Source: JALZVT01 sp039029135 (lineage in GTDB: Bacteria; Pseudomonadota; Gammaproteobacteria; Pseudomonadales; Azotimanducaceae). From it: a stretch of 21,606 bases of DNA. A program made the translations under genes and the position numbers. Shown one piece after another: positions 7,318-15,703 of the stretch (the first letter of the stretch is position 1; the number at the start of each line of letters is the position of its first letter). Below the pieces are notes generated by a model, which searched no databases, was not told the DNA's origin, and worked only from the letters and a program-made list of their open reading frames with translations. Location: positions 1-21,606 of the forward strand of contig JBCCGT010000043.1 of assembly GCA_039029135.1 (NCBI GenBank), in the 5' to 3' direction.

Positions 7318-7401
7318 TCTGCTCTTCGCTCTGTTTCAGACCTCCGCCGGTCGGTCAGCGCTGCCTCTGCTGTGCGCCTTGCCGTCGATAGGGCTGCAGC
7401 G

Positions 7402-8490
7402 CTAGCCCAGTGCGCCCTGCGTCACCAGGTCCCTGATCTCGTCTTCGGTCAGTCCCAGTTCCTCGATGATGTCGATCGTGTGCTCGCCTACTTCCGGCGC
7501 CGGGTGTAGGGTGCCGACCGGCGTGCCCTCGAAGCGGGCAGCGCTGCGCGGCTGCCGCAGCCGGCCGGCCCGACGATGCGCGTACTCTTCCAGTGCGCCG
7601 CTGGCCACGACCTGCGGATCACTCGCCACTTCCCTGCGCTTGTTGGCGCGGGCGATGGGTACGTCGTGCGTCGCGAACAGTTCCATCAGCGTGTCTGTGC
7701 TGTACTCGCGCGTGTCACCGCCTAGCCTGTGGGATACCACCGCGCCGTCGCTGGTAGGGCTGACCGCGTACATGTCCGCCAGGTCGCCGGCGCGCTCGAT
7801 CGCCGGCGAGTCGTCAACGAAGCTGTGGTTCCACATCAATTCAGGCCAGTTGAACTGCAGCGCGGCGTCCAACATCGACAGCCGCAGGTGCTGCCCGTTC
7901 CCGGCAGGGTCCTGGCTGCGGGCATAGAGCGCCGCGGTGATCGCCTGAGCTGCGGTCAGCGCGGTGACCTTGTCGTAGACAATGGTGCGAATCATCGCCG
8001 GGGATTCCGGTCCCTGGGCGTCCGTCGCACCGGATATGCCCTGAATGACGTAGTCGAAGACTTTCTGCTCCGCCAGCGGTCCCACCTCGCCCATGCCGCT
8101 GATGGAGGCGTAGATCAGGCCCGGGTTGTCGACGCAGAGGTCGGCGTAGCCGAGTCCGGCGCGTTCCAGCTTGCCCGGGCGGTAGTTCTGCAGTACGACG
8201 TCGTGCTCGGCGGCCAGGCGCCGGACCAGTGCGGCGCCGGCTGGCGCCTTCCAGTTCAAGGCCAGGCTGCGCTTGTTGCGATTGATCATGCAGAAGATCG
8301 CGCTCACGCCGCGGTGGGTCGCGCCCAGGTAGCGGATGCCGTCGCCCCAGCCCGGAGGTTCGACCTTGATGACGTCGGCCCCCTGATCGGCCAGCACCAT
8401 GGCCGTCATGGGGCCTGAGACCACGGAAGACAGGTCCAACACGCGAACGCCGGCCAGCGGTCCCGTCGGCTGCCGGTCTCGGTTTGTCAT
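7402..8490 (-). CDS. CaiB/BaiF family (class III) CoA-transferase
   Basis: The product is 362 residues. The start at 8490 gives MTNRDRQPTGPLAGVRVLDLSSVVSGPMTAMVLADQGADVIKVEPPGWGD, the standard N-terminus of class III CoA-transferases; an upstream in-frame ATG (8574) adds 28 residues that do not look conserved. The catalytic aspartate is probably D146 in KVFDYVIQGISG, preceded by the family motif NYRPGKLERAGLGYADL and YASISGMG. The C-terminal GTLHPAPEVGEHTIDIIEELGLTEDEI is also typical. These enzymes move CoA between carboxylic acids by a ping-pong mechanism through a covalent aspartyl intermediate, in the cytoplasm. The substrate cannot be read from sequence; linkage to a thiolase and a P450 suggests activation of a catabolic acid. 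It ends 85 bases from the tRNA on the opposite strand. Confidence 0.9.
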   Translation of the reverse strand: MTNRDRQPTGPLAGVRVLDLSSVVSGPMTAMVLADQGADVIKVEPPGWGDGIRYLGATHRGVSAIFCMINRNKRSLALNWKAPAGAALVRRLAAEHDVVLQNYRPGKLERAGLGYADLCVDNPGLIYASISGMGEVGPLAEQKVFDYVIQGISGATDAQGPESPAMIRTIVYDKVTALTAAQAITAALYARSQDPAGNGQHLRLSMLDAALQFNWPELMWNHSFVDDSPAIERAGDLADMYAVSPTSDGAVVSHRLGGDTREYSTDTLMELFATHDVPIARANKRREVASDPQVVASGALEEYAHRRAGRLRQPRSAARFEGTPVGTLHPAPEVGEHTIDIIEELGLTEDEIRDLVTQGALG

Positions 8491-8719
8491 GCTGCCGGTA
8501 CCTGCATTGTCCGCTCTTGGTTGTCGCTGGGTGGCGCCGCTGCCGCCGGGCGCTGGGATCAGGCAGGTTACCACCTCCGGCGCTGTGATCCGTTCGTCCG
8601 ATCAGGAACCGATTTTGCATCTTCGGGCCGGTTCGCGGACTGAGCGTTGCGGGTTGTCCGGGCGTGCCGACCTCTGTCGAGCCGGCCGTACCCGAATCGG
8701 TGCGTTTTTCGCCTGACAA

Positions 8720-8738
8720 GCGGTGCGTTACGCACCGC
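8720..8738. promoter_or_regulatory. 19-base palindrome, operator-like or REP-like
   Basis: GCGGTGCGT-t-ACGCACCGC has 9-base arms around one central base, with no mismatch. It lies 230 bases from the CoA-transferase start and about 195 bases before the receptor start. The symmetry suits a dimeric repressor such as a TetR-type protein. A REP-like dispersed palindrome is also possible, as GGTGCGTTACGCACC-type motifs are common repeats in some genomes. Confidence 0.45.
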
Positions 8739-8885
8739 CGTAGGGCAGAATTGCGCTCGCTCGATCGCTCGCGTCTTTTCGTGTGTTTTCGCACAGGAAA
8801 GCAGTAGGTGCGCCGCGGACACCGGCTTTGCGTCGGGCAGTGGTTGACTGGATCTCCTTCGGCGTTGCCGAAAGGCGTCTCGGTC

Positions 8886-8917
8886 GACGACACATCTATA
8901 AGACGACACATCTATAA
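8886..8917 (+). repeat. Two perfect tandem copies of a 16-base unit before the TonB-receptor gene
   Basis: The unit GACGACACATCTATAA occurs at 8886-8901 and again without gap at 8902-8917. Each copy carries a -10-like CTATAA/TATAA core. The second copy ends 16 bases before the proposed GTG start (4 bases before the alternative ATG). It may duplicate a promoter or operator element, or be a slippage-prone tract. Confidence 0.75.
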
Positions 8918-8933
8918 ACTGATGGGGGACACA

Positions 8934-11405
8934 GTGATCACCAGACACAGGTCTTTTAAGACCCGGCCGTTGCGTCGGGCGTCAATGGGCTCGCTGCTGC
9001 TCGGCGCCGCGCTGAGCCTCGGGTTGGCTGCGCCGCTTGCGGCGGAAGAGAGCGACGATCAGATCGTCGAGGAAATCGTCGTCGTCGGTGATCTGCGGTC
9101 ACTGCCCGGCGAGAACGTCGAGTCGGTCTTCGGCTTCCAGAAGTCGCTGCTGGAGCTGCCGCGCTCCGCATCGACGGTGTCCTGGGAGCAGATCGAGCGC
9201 TTCAACATCAAGGACATCGACGAACTCGTCGCGCTGGCGCCGGGTACCTTCACGCAGTCGTTCTTTGGCGTCGCCGGCTCGCTGGACGTGCGCGGTACGC
9301 CGGGCGAGACCTACTTTCGCGGCATCCGTCGCCTCGACAACCCTGGCAACTATCCGACGCCCATCGGCGCGGCCGATCGCGTCGACATCGTGCGGGGTCC
9401 GGCGTCGCCCATCTTCGGGCCCGCCAAGATCGGTGGCTTCCTGAACTTCGTACCCAAGTCTGCGCGGGCGGATTCCGGGCAGTACCTCGACAGCAACGAA
9501 GGCGCAATCTCGTTCACCGGCGGCAGCTGGGATAAGAGCGTGCTGACAGCTGAAGTTGGCGGACCAGGCACCATCGGCGGTCGCGACTTCGGCTACTACC
9601 TGTACGGGGAAGTCGAGGACTCGGGTAGCTATTACGACAACAGCTCGGTCGACCAGACGCTGATCCAGGCGTCCTTCGACATGGATGTGAACGACAGACT
9701 GCGTTTGCAGTGGGGCGGCATGTACCACGACTTCAAGGGCAATCAGGTCGCCGGCTGGAACCGTCTGACTCAGGATCTGATTGACAACGGTACCTATGTC
9801 ACCGGCCAGTCGATCGGTCTCGACACGGATGGCGACGGATCGATTTCCCATCAGGAGTACCTGGCCCAGAACGTCAACCCGTTCTTTTTCGGTCTCGCAC
9901 CGGATGACCCTGCCACCGCCGCGATTGATCGCGCGGCCCTCGCCGGCATCGTGGGTGGCGGCGACGCCGTAGCAGGCGAGGAGATACTCGCGCGCATGAC
10001 GTTGCAGAACGTCGGCACCACTCAGCTCAAAGGCAGCCAGGTGCTGGTCGCACCCGACGATACGCTGGAAAACGAAGACATCGTGCTGTATTTCGACTTC
10101 ATCTATGCGCTCGACAACGGCGTAGAGATCAAGAACCAGCTCTACTACGAGCAATACGACAACCTGAACGAGAACGCGTACGGGTTCTCGCAGTTCCACG
10201 ACACCTTCGTGATCGAGGACAAGCTGGTCATTTCCAAGACGCACGAGACCGATGCGGCGCAGATTTCCTGGCAGCTATCGCCGTCCATTCGCTACACTGA
10301 TTTCAAACACGGCGACGACTTCATCAACGAGTACTTCGATCGCCGCGACGTGACGCAAGAGTCCTCGGCGCTCGATCGACGACTGCTGTCCACACGCATC
10401 GACGACGACTATTCGACCTACGCCATTGGCGACTACACCAACTTCGGCGTCGCCGGTCTGGTCGATCTGGACTTTGAGTTCGGTCTGAACATCACAGCAG
10501 GCCTCCGCTGGGACACGCTGGATCTCGATAGCCGCACCCCCGGCGATCTGCTGCTGTTCTCCGGGCCCGATGTCCGGGAGAAAGACACGGTAGACGGTTG
10601 GTCTTGGTCAGTGAGTGCGAGCTTTGAGACGCCAATCGGTCTGCGGCCATACATCACCCTGGCCGAGCAGTCCACGATCATTGCGGGTCAAGGCGCCGAG
10701 CTCGATCCTGGCAATATCGCGAGCGGCGGCGTGTTCGATACCTCTGAGCTGCTCGAAGGTGGCCTGAAGGGCAGTCTGCTAGAGGACAAGCTCTATTTCG
10801 CGCTGTCCTTCTATAAACAGGAACGCACCGATTTCTCGGCGCAGTCCATCGTCACGAACCAGTCAACGGAAACCGAAGGCGCAGAGTTTGAGCTGCGCTG
10901 GGCGGTGACCGACAAGCTGCTGCTGGCCGCTGGCTGGTCGAAGATCGAAGTCACGAACCTGAACACGCTCGAGAACGGGTCTCGCTTCAGCTTCGTCGGT
11001 TCGGAAGACCTCCCGGGTGTAGCGCCCGAGACGCTCTACGGAGGGACGCTGGGCGCCATTGTCTTCCGCTCGGGTGAAGAGGGTGCGCGCCGTTCCGGGA
11101 TGCCCGAGAACATCTACTCGTTCAACGGTACCTATGAGTTCACACCGAACTTTGCCGTTCACGGCAGCGTCGTGCGCGCGGATGCGGTGAACTCGAGCTT
11201 CTCGGGCACCGTGCGGCTGCCCTCGTATACGCTCGTCAATCTCGGCGCGCTCTACCAGACCGATCACTGGCTCTTAGGCGTGAACGTCAAGAACGTCGGC
11301 AACGAAGACTACTACCGCGCGAACTTCCCGAACCTGTTCGGCACCAACATCGTGCTGCCCGAACTGCCGCGCAACTACACCGCGACGGTCCAATACCGGT
11401 TCTAG
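8934..11405 (+). CDS. TonB-dependent outer-membrane receptor with an EF-hand loop
   Basis: The product is 823 residues from GTG 8934, chosen because GGGGGA lies 4-5 bases upstream; ATG 8922 adds four residues but has no ribosome site. The N-terminus has arginines and a hydrophobic core (SMGSLLLGAALSLGLAAPLAA) ending AEE, a signal peptide. DDQIVEEIVVVGDLRS follows, a TonB-box-like junction. The plug domain spans roughly residues 50-190 (LPRSASTVSWEQIERFNIKDIDELVALAPGT, ADRVDIVRGPASPIFGPAKIGGFLNFV). The remainder has alternating beta-barrel character and ends NYTATVQYRF, the terminal aromatic insertion signal. An EF-hand-like loop sits at about residues 297-308. The receptor imports a ligand across the outer membrane using TonB-ExbBD energy. 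The next gene, a secreted adenosine deaminase-like protein starting at its stop codon, suggests a purine-containing ligand. Confidence 0.92.
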   Translation: MITRHRSFKTRPLRRASMGSLLLGAALSLGLAAPLAAEESDDQIVEEIVVVGDLRSLPGENVESVFGFQKSLLELPRSASTVSWEQIERFNIKDIDELVALAPGTFTQSFFGVAGSLDVRGTPGETYFRGIRRLDNPGNYPTPIGAADRVDIVRGPASPIFGPAKIGGFLNFVPKSARADSGQYLDSNEGAISFTGGSWDKSVLTAEVGGPGTIGGRDFGYYLYGEVEDSGSYYDNSSVDQTLIQASFDMDVNDRLRLQWGGMYHDFKGNQVAGWNRLTQDLIDNGTYVTGQSIGLDTDGDGSISHQEYLAQNVNPFFFGLAPDDPATAAIDRAALAGIVGGGDAVAGEEILARMTLQNVGTTQLKGSQVLVAPDDTLENEDIVLYFDFIYALDNGVEIKNQLYYEQYDNLNENAYGFSQFHDTFVIEDKLVISKTHETDAAQISWQLSPSIRYTDFKHGDDFINEYFDRRDVTQESSALDRRLLSTRIDDDYSTYAIGDYTNFGVAGLVDLDFEFGLNITAGLRWDTLDLDSRTPGDLLLFSGPDVREKDTVDGWSWSVSASFETPIGLRPYITLAEQSTIIAGQGAELDPGNIASGGVFDTSELLEGGLKGSLLEDKLYFALSFYKQERTDFSAQSIVTNQSTETEGAEFELRWAVTDKLLLAAGWSKIEVTNLNTLENGSRFSFVGSEDLPGVAPETLYGGTLGAIVFRSGEEGARRSGMPENIYSFNGTYEFTPNFAVHGSVVRADAVNSSFSGTVRLPSYTLVNLGALYQTDHWLLGVNVKNVGNEDYYRANFPNLFGTNIVLPELPRNYTATVQYRF
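9822..9857 (+). other. Canonical EF-hand calcium-binding loop inside the TonB receptor
   Basis: The 12 residues DTDGDGSISHQE fit the EF-hand loop fully: Asp at 1, 3 and 5, Gly at 6, Ser at 7 and 9, Ile at 8 and Glu at 12. The loop lies just after the plug/early barrel region and probably in an extracellular loop. The following YLAQNV could be the exit helix; the entry helix is not obvious. Confidence 0.7.
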
Positions 11406-12943
11406 TGCGTGTAGCGAATGTGGCGGCCTGCGGCTTCGCGCTTGCGCGAGCGGTGGGTCGCTGCGTTCAACTTCTCCATGTCGGCAGGCACGCTCGCGCC
11501 TGCCGCTGCCTCCGCACCGGCTTCAACGCCGCTACGCTTCTTGCGTTCTGGCTGTGGGTCAGCGCACCCGTCGTCGCCTCACCGGACGCCGCGTTCGAGC
11601 GACTCAAGGCGACCGCGACAGCGACCGAGCTGCACCGCGTTCTCTACGCGCTGCCCAAAGGTGGCGATCTGCACAACCATGCTTCGGGGTCGATTCACCC
11701 TGACTGGCTGATCGATCTGGCGCGCGCGTCCGAGGCGCGCGGCTATCGTTATTACGTTAAGACGCGCATCGACAACTGTCGGGCGGGCGGCAACGAATTC
11801 GGCGCTGCCCGCTACCTGTTGCTGTATCGCGTGGTCCCGCAGTTTGTGTTGGACCAATTCGACGACTGCGAGCGGGGCGAGTATGTGCCGCTCCTGACGC
11901 TCGACGCGCAGACCCGGGATGCGTGGCAGCGCGCGCTCTATCTGGACAAGCCGTTCGAAGGCCGGGCCGAATTCTTCGAGGCCCAATGGAGCAGGCTGCA
12001 GGGACTGTTGGTCGATCCGCGTCTGTCCGCCGATGCGCTGGTTCGCAACATGCGTTCTTTCGGGCGAGAGGGACTGCACTATCTGGAAACCCAGATACCG
12101 CTGTTTCAGTTTCGCACGCCAACCGGCGATGCCATATCGCCGGAAGACGCGCTTGCGGTCTATCGAGCGCGTCTGAATGACAGCGACGCGCGCGCCAGCG
12201 GCGTCACCGTGCGCTATCAGGTTGCCGTGCTGCGCTTCCCGCCGAGCGCCGAGCAGGCCCTGGTGCAGGCCTACACGTTTGCCACTGAGCAGCCGGAGAT
12301 TCTCGCGGTGAATCTGGTCGGGCGCGAAGACAACGACAAGGGGCATCCGCTGCGCTTTCTGCCAACGCTGAGGGCGCTGCGTCGCAGCCAGGGCGCGCTC
12401 GATCTGTCCATTCACGCCGGTGAGGTCGACGAACCCAACTCCAACGTGCGCGACACGCTGCTGCTGGGAGCGCGTCGCATCGGCCATGGCATCAACCTGA
12501 TTCACGATCCCGACACCATGCGACTCATGCGTCATGGCCCCTATCTGATCGAGATCAACCTTATCTCGAACCTGCTGCTCGAGTACGTCAGCGACTACGA
12601 CCAGCATCCGTTCCCCGAATATCTGCGCACGGGTATTCCGGTCGCGCTGTCGACCGACGACCGCGGCATGTGGGACTCGACCATGACCGACGAATTTTTC
12701 GTGGCCGTGCGGGAGTTCGATCTGAGCTGGGTCGAGGTTCGGCTGCTGATCGAAAACTCGATCAGCTACGGCTTCGTCGACGCGCCGACTCGGGCGCGGC
12801 TGCTGGCGACCGTGCGGCGCAAACTCGAGCGCTTCGAGCGCGCGCTGGTCCGCGGCTCGCGATTCGAGGACGTACAGCCTGAATACCGCGGTTTTCTGTG
12901 CCGGCGCTACTCGGTGTGCGTGCTCGGCGAGTCGGCGGACTGA
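11405..12943 (+). CDS. Exported adenosine deaminase-like amidohydrolase (ADGF/ADA2 type)
   Basis: The product is 512 residues from GTG 11405, which shares one base with the receptor stop (TAGTG). GTGs at 11420 and 11453 are alternative starts, and none has a clear ribosome site. A hydrophobic segment AATLLAFWLWVSAPVVAS near residues 43-60 is a signal peptide. Metal and catalytic motifs are complete: LPKGGDLHNHASGSIHPDWL (H90, H92), SIHAGEVDEPN (H337, E340), GARRIGHGINL (H361) and ALSTDDRGMW (D418, D419). PKGG-LHNH and the length resemble the growth-factor-type deaminases ADGF/ADA2 more than the cytosolic Add enzyme of about 330 residues. Hydrolytic deamination of adenosine or a related nucleoside in the periplasm or outside is the likely reaction; substrate specificity is inferred. 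It forms an operon with the receptor, and its 3' end overlaps the opposing LAL regulator gene by 37 bp. Confidence 0.87.
   Translation: MRVANVAACGFALARAVGRCVQLLHVGRHARACRCLRTGFNAATLLAFWLWVSAPVVASPDAAFERLKATATATELHRVLYALPKGGDLHNHASGSIHPDWLIDLARASEARGYRYYVKTRIDNCRAGGNEFGAARYLLLYRVVPQFVLDQFDDCERGEYVPLLTLDAQTRDAWQRALYLDKPFEGRAEFFEAQWSRLQGLLVDPRLSADALVRNMRSFGREGLHYLETQIPLFQFRTPTGDAISPEDALAVYRARLNDSDARASGVTVRYQVAVLRFPPSAEQALVQAYTFATEQPEILAVNLVGREDNDKGHPLRFLPTLRALRRSQGALDLSIHAGEVDEPNSNVRDTLLLGARRIGHGINLIHDPDTMRLMRHGPYLIEINLISNLLLEYVSDYDQHPFPEYLRTGIPVALSTDDRGMWDSTMTDEFFVAVREFDLSWVEVRLLIENSISYGFVDAPTRARLLATVRRKLERFERALVRGSRFEDVQPEYRGFLCRRYSVCVLGESAD
11482..11505 (+). other. Hairpin in the receptor-deaminase junction
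   Basis: CGGCAGGC (11482-11489) and GCCTGCCG (11498-11505) form an 8-bp perfect stem with an 8-base loop, 77 bases after the receptor stop. It lies inside the proposed deaminase frame but before its signal-peptide core, in an unusually Arg/Cys-rich stretch. No T-run follows. It may modulate read-through or mRNA stability between the two genes. Confidence 0.4.
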
Positions 12944-15600
12944 ATCAACCAGGGCTCGTTCTGCACGCGCAGCGCGGCCTCCATACGATTGCCGACGTTG
13001 AGCTTGGCGAGGACCGCCGACACGTGGTGCTCGATCGTGCGTCGTGAACGCGACAGCGCGTGCGAAATCTCCTGATTGCTGGCGCCGGTCGACATCTCGC
13101 GCAGGACCTCCTGCTCGCGCCTGGTTAAACCCAGCGGGTGCGAGCGGGCAGGGCCGTAGGGTCCGCGGCGACTGCTCAGTCGCGTGCCGCCTTCCCGTGC
13201 TAAACGCTGCGCCGCCGCGGCGATGCCCTGCGCGCCGGCGTCCGTCGCGATGTCCCGGGCGTCGCCGATGGCCGCGACGCGCGCCGCACCGCGTACCTGC
13301 AGCAGTGTGAGCGCCGCACCGAGCGGATCGCCCAGTGCCTGCCACGCGTCTGCAGCGCCGCGCAGATCGCCTGCCAGCTCCAGCCGACAAGGCGTCGGCG
13401 CGTCCGCGTCGAATCCCGCCGGCGCTGCGGCGTCCAGGCGTCGAGCCCACACGGCGACGCTCGCCCGGTTCCAATCGTGCATCGCCTGCGCGCCGACGCT
13501 AAACAGCTCGTCCAGACACGCCCGTGCGTCGGCCTCGGCGCCTTGCAGCCACGCGGCTTCCAACGCGCGCAGATGCAGCGGCACGATGTACTGCAGTTCC
13601 CCCAGCGAGTGCGCGTCCGCGAGTGTCTCCGCCGTCGTGCGCGCGGCGGCGTCGAACTCGCCTGCCCGGGACTGGGCGCCTGCCAGCACGATGCCGGCGG
13701 GCAGACGGATCAGCAGCGTCAGATGCTGTAGCCCGCGCACACCGGCAGCGATGGTGATCGCATCCTGCACCCGTCCCTGACCCAGACGCAGCTGCGCAAG
13801 CCGCCCTGTCAAGTAGTGCGTCCAGCCGTCCATGTCGCGCTGCGTCACGTAGGGAATCGCCGAGCCCAGCGTGCGCTCGGCCAGTTCGTAGTCGCGAAAC
13901 TCAACGCCGTACTCGGCCAGGTTGGTATAGGCCCTGGCGGCGTGCTCGTGGTGATCGAGCGCCAGCGCAATCTCCAGACTCTCTTGCAGCAGCGGCAGAC
14001 CGGCGTTGTCGCCGCGGAATACCTGGGCGGTACCGACGTTGTTCAGCGCGTGGCTCAGCGTCGCCCGGGCGTCCAGCGAGCGTGCGATGGCGATCGCCTT
14101 GCTGCCCCAGTCGATCGCTGCGGCCATGCGATCGTTCAGCATGTTGAGCTGCGAGCGCAGGCTGTAGGCGCTGGCCTGCTCCACGGAGGCCGGCAGGCTC
14201 TCCAGCACCTCGATCGCTTCGTCCGCGTGGCGATTCGCCGCCTCCGCCTCGCCCCGATACCAGTGCATGCGCGACAGCCAGCGGAGGTTGTCGCCGACCT
14301 TGTCGAGTCGCCCCAACTTTCGCCATAGCACGATTGCCCGGCTGCGGGCGGCGAGCACAGCGTCGTCGGTACCGTGCGCCAGGTGTGCTTCGAACGACCA
14401 CTGTTCCTGCAGCGCGGCCGCCTGCTCGGGCGTTGCCGCATCGATAAAGCGCAGGGCGTTGGCCAGGTGTGCCGCCGCGTCGCGGTGGCCGCCGACGGCC
14501 GCCGCGCTGTTCGCCGCCGCGGGCGCGAACTTGAGGACGGCGGCGGCGTCCTGCGCCGCGACGGCGTGGTGCATGAGCGTGTCCAGCGGCAGCTCGCTTC
14601 GCACATCCTGCTGCGTCGTTAACAGTTCGCTATGCAGCGCTCGCCGGCGGGTCTCGCTGATGGCACCGAGCACCGCGAGCCGTACCAGTTCGTGCCGAAA
14701 GCGAATGCCGCCGTCGTCCTCGATCAGCAGCCGCAGTTTCAGCGCCTGGTCGAGATGGGCCACGTCGTCGTCCAGCAGCCGTTGGGCAAGTTCGCGCGGC
14801 AGCGCGCCCGGGTGGGGGCTGAGGCGTTCGAGCGCCTCGCGCTCGGTGGCGGCCAATCGGCCCAGGCGCACCGCGATCGCATCCTGTACCGAGGCGGGCA
14901 CGGCGTCGGACTGACCTTGGGCGAGGTACTCGTTGGCGAAGAACGGATTGCCGCCCGTGATCGCGTGCAGGTCGGGGCGCGGTTCGACACCTGCCGCGCG
15001 GGCGAGTGCCTCGACGGCGTCGTTCGATAGCGGTCGCAGCGCGATGCGTGCGGTCGTACCGGCGGGCAGGTCGCCGACCAATTGCAGCAGCGGATGCTCG
15101 CGCGTGATCTCGTCGTCGCGGTAGGTGAGGATCAGCACGACCGGCAGCAGGCCGACGCGCCGGGCGAGAAATTTCAGCAGATCCAGCGTCGCGTGGTCTG
15201 CCCAGTGGATGTCTTCCACCACAAGCACGGTCGCCGCAGCCTCGCGGTTGCCGAGCGCCCGCAGCACGCAGCCGAACAGGTCCGGATGCTGATCGGGGTC
15301 ACCGAGCGCGGCGACGACTTCGGCGCCAAGCGCGCCGCCCATGTCGTGAAGCGGACCGAGGGTGCGCGGCGTGAAGAGGGCCTCGCAGGCGCCCCACAAC
15401 ACCTCGGCGTTGCGCTCGTGCGGCGCTGCGGGCGCCGCCATCGGTGTTGCAGAGAGCAGATCGCGCCGCAGAGCGTTGACCAGACTCGACTTGCCGATCC
15501 CGGCCTCGCCGCTGATCAGCGCCACGCTGCCGCGCCCCGCGGCGGCGGCCCGCACCGCATCGTGGAGCCTGTCGAGCGAATCTTGTCGGTCAATCAGCAT
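12907..15600 (-). CDS. Large ATPase transcriptional regulator with C-terminal LuxR HTH (LAL type)
   Basis: This 897-residue protein has an N-terminal STAND/AAA-type ATPase. Walker A GEAGIGKS is at residues 31-38 and Walker B VLVVEDIHWAD at about 125-135 with E129 and D130. The middle, from about 330 to 780, is alanine/leucine-rich helical repeat sequence of TPR character, as in MalT and LAL regulators. A LuxR/GerE HTH occupies residues 822-879 (LTRREQEVLREMSTGASNQEISHALSRSRRTIEHHVSAVLAKL). Such proteins bind an inducer through the helical region, hydrolyse or exchange ATP and activate promoters. The start at 15600 is preceded only by a weak ribosome site. Its 3' end runs 37 bp into the deaminase gene on the opposite strand, so it could regulate that operon, but this is inferred from position. 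Confidence 0.92.
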   Translation of the reverse strand: MLIDRQDSLDRLHDAVRAAAAGRGSVALISGEAGIGKSSLVNALRRDLLSATPMAAPAAPHERNAEVLWGACEALFTPRTLGPLHDMGGALGAEVVAALGDPDQHPDLFGCVLRALGNREAAATVLVVEDIHWADHATLDLLKFLARRVGLLPVVLILTYRDDEITREHPLLQLVGDLPAGTTARIALRPLSNDAVEALARAAGVEPRPDLHAITGGNPFFANEYLAQGQSDAVPASVQDAIAVRLGRLAATEREALERLSPHPGALPRELAQRLLDDDVAHLDQALKLRLLIEDDGGIRFRHELVRLAVLGAISETRRRALHSELLTTQQDVRSELPLDTLMHHAVAAQDAAAVLKFAPAAANSAAAVGGHRDAAAHLANALRFIDAATPEQAAALQEQWSFEAHLAHGTDDAVLAARSRAIVLWRKLGRLDKVGDNLRWLSRMHWYRGEAEAANRHADEAIEVLESLPASVEQASAYSLRSQLNMLNDRMAAAIDWGSKAIAIARSLDARATLSHALNNVGTAQVFRGDNAGLPLLQESLEIALALDHHEHAARAYTNLAEYGVEFRDYELAERTLGSAIPYVTQRDMDGWTHYLTGRLAQLRLGQGRVQDAITIAAGVRGLQHLTLLIRLPAGIVLAGAQSRAGEFDAAARTTAETLADAHSLGELQYIVPLHLRALEAAWLQGAEADARACLDELFSVGAQAMHDWNRASVAVWARRLDAAAPAGFDADAPTPCRLELAGDLRGAADAWQALGDPLGAALTLLQVRGAARVAAIGDARDIATDAGAQGIAAAAQRLAREGGTRLSSRRGPYGPARSHPLGLTRREQEVLREMSTGASNQEISHALSRSRRTIEHHVSAVLAKLNVGNRMEAALRVQNEPWLIQSADSPSTHTE

Positions 15601-15703
15601 CCGGTTGAGCTTGCCTCAAATCGCCAAAATTGGGCACCTCGGGGCGCGAAATCTAGGTAGCTCTACCGTCGGTGTCCAGAGGTTGGCGCGCTAGATTACG
15701 AAT

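Larger units (their letters stand above)
8491..8933. other. Divergent intergenic region, 443 bases, with palindrome and tandem repeat
   Basis: This gap separates the minus-strand CoA-transferase gene from the plus-strand TonB-receptor gene. It contains a 19-base palindrome (8720-8738) and two tandem 16-base repeats ending close to the receptor start (8886-8917). Open frames crossing it show no family motifs. The rest shows no recognisable RNA gene. Confidence 0.55.

Noticed and set aside
9099..10244. Minus-strand open frame of 381 codons inside the TonB receptor gene
   Set aside because: No family motif, and the plus strand encodes the plug domain and EF-hand loop in a consistent frame.
11579..13474. 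Minus-strand open frame of 631 codons across the deaminase gene
   Set aside because: The plus strand holds all deaminase motifs and the part beyond 12907 is an out-of-frame reading of the LAL regulator; composition is that of an antisense GC shadow.
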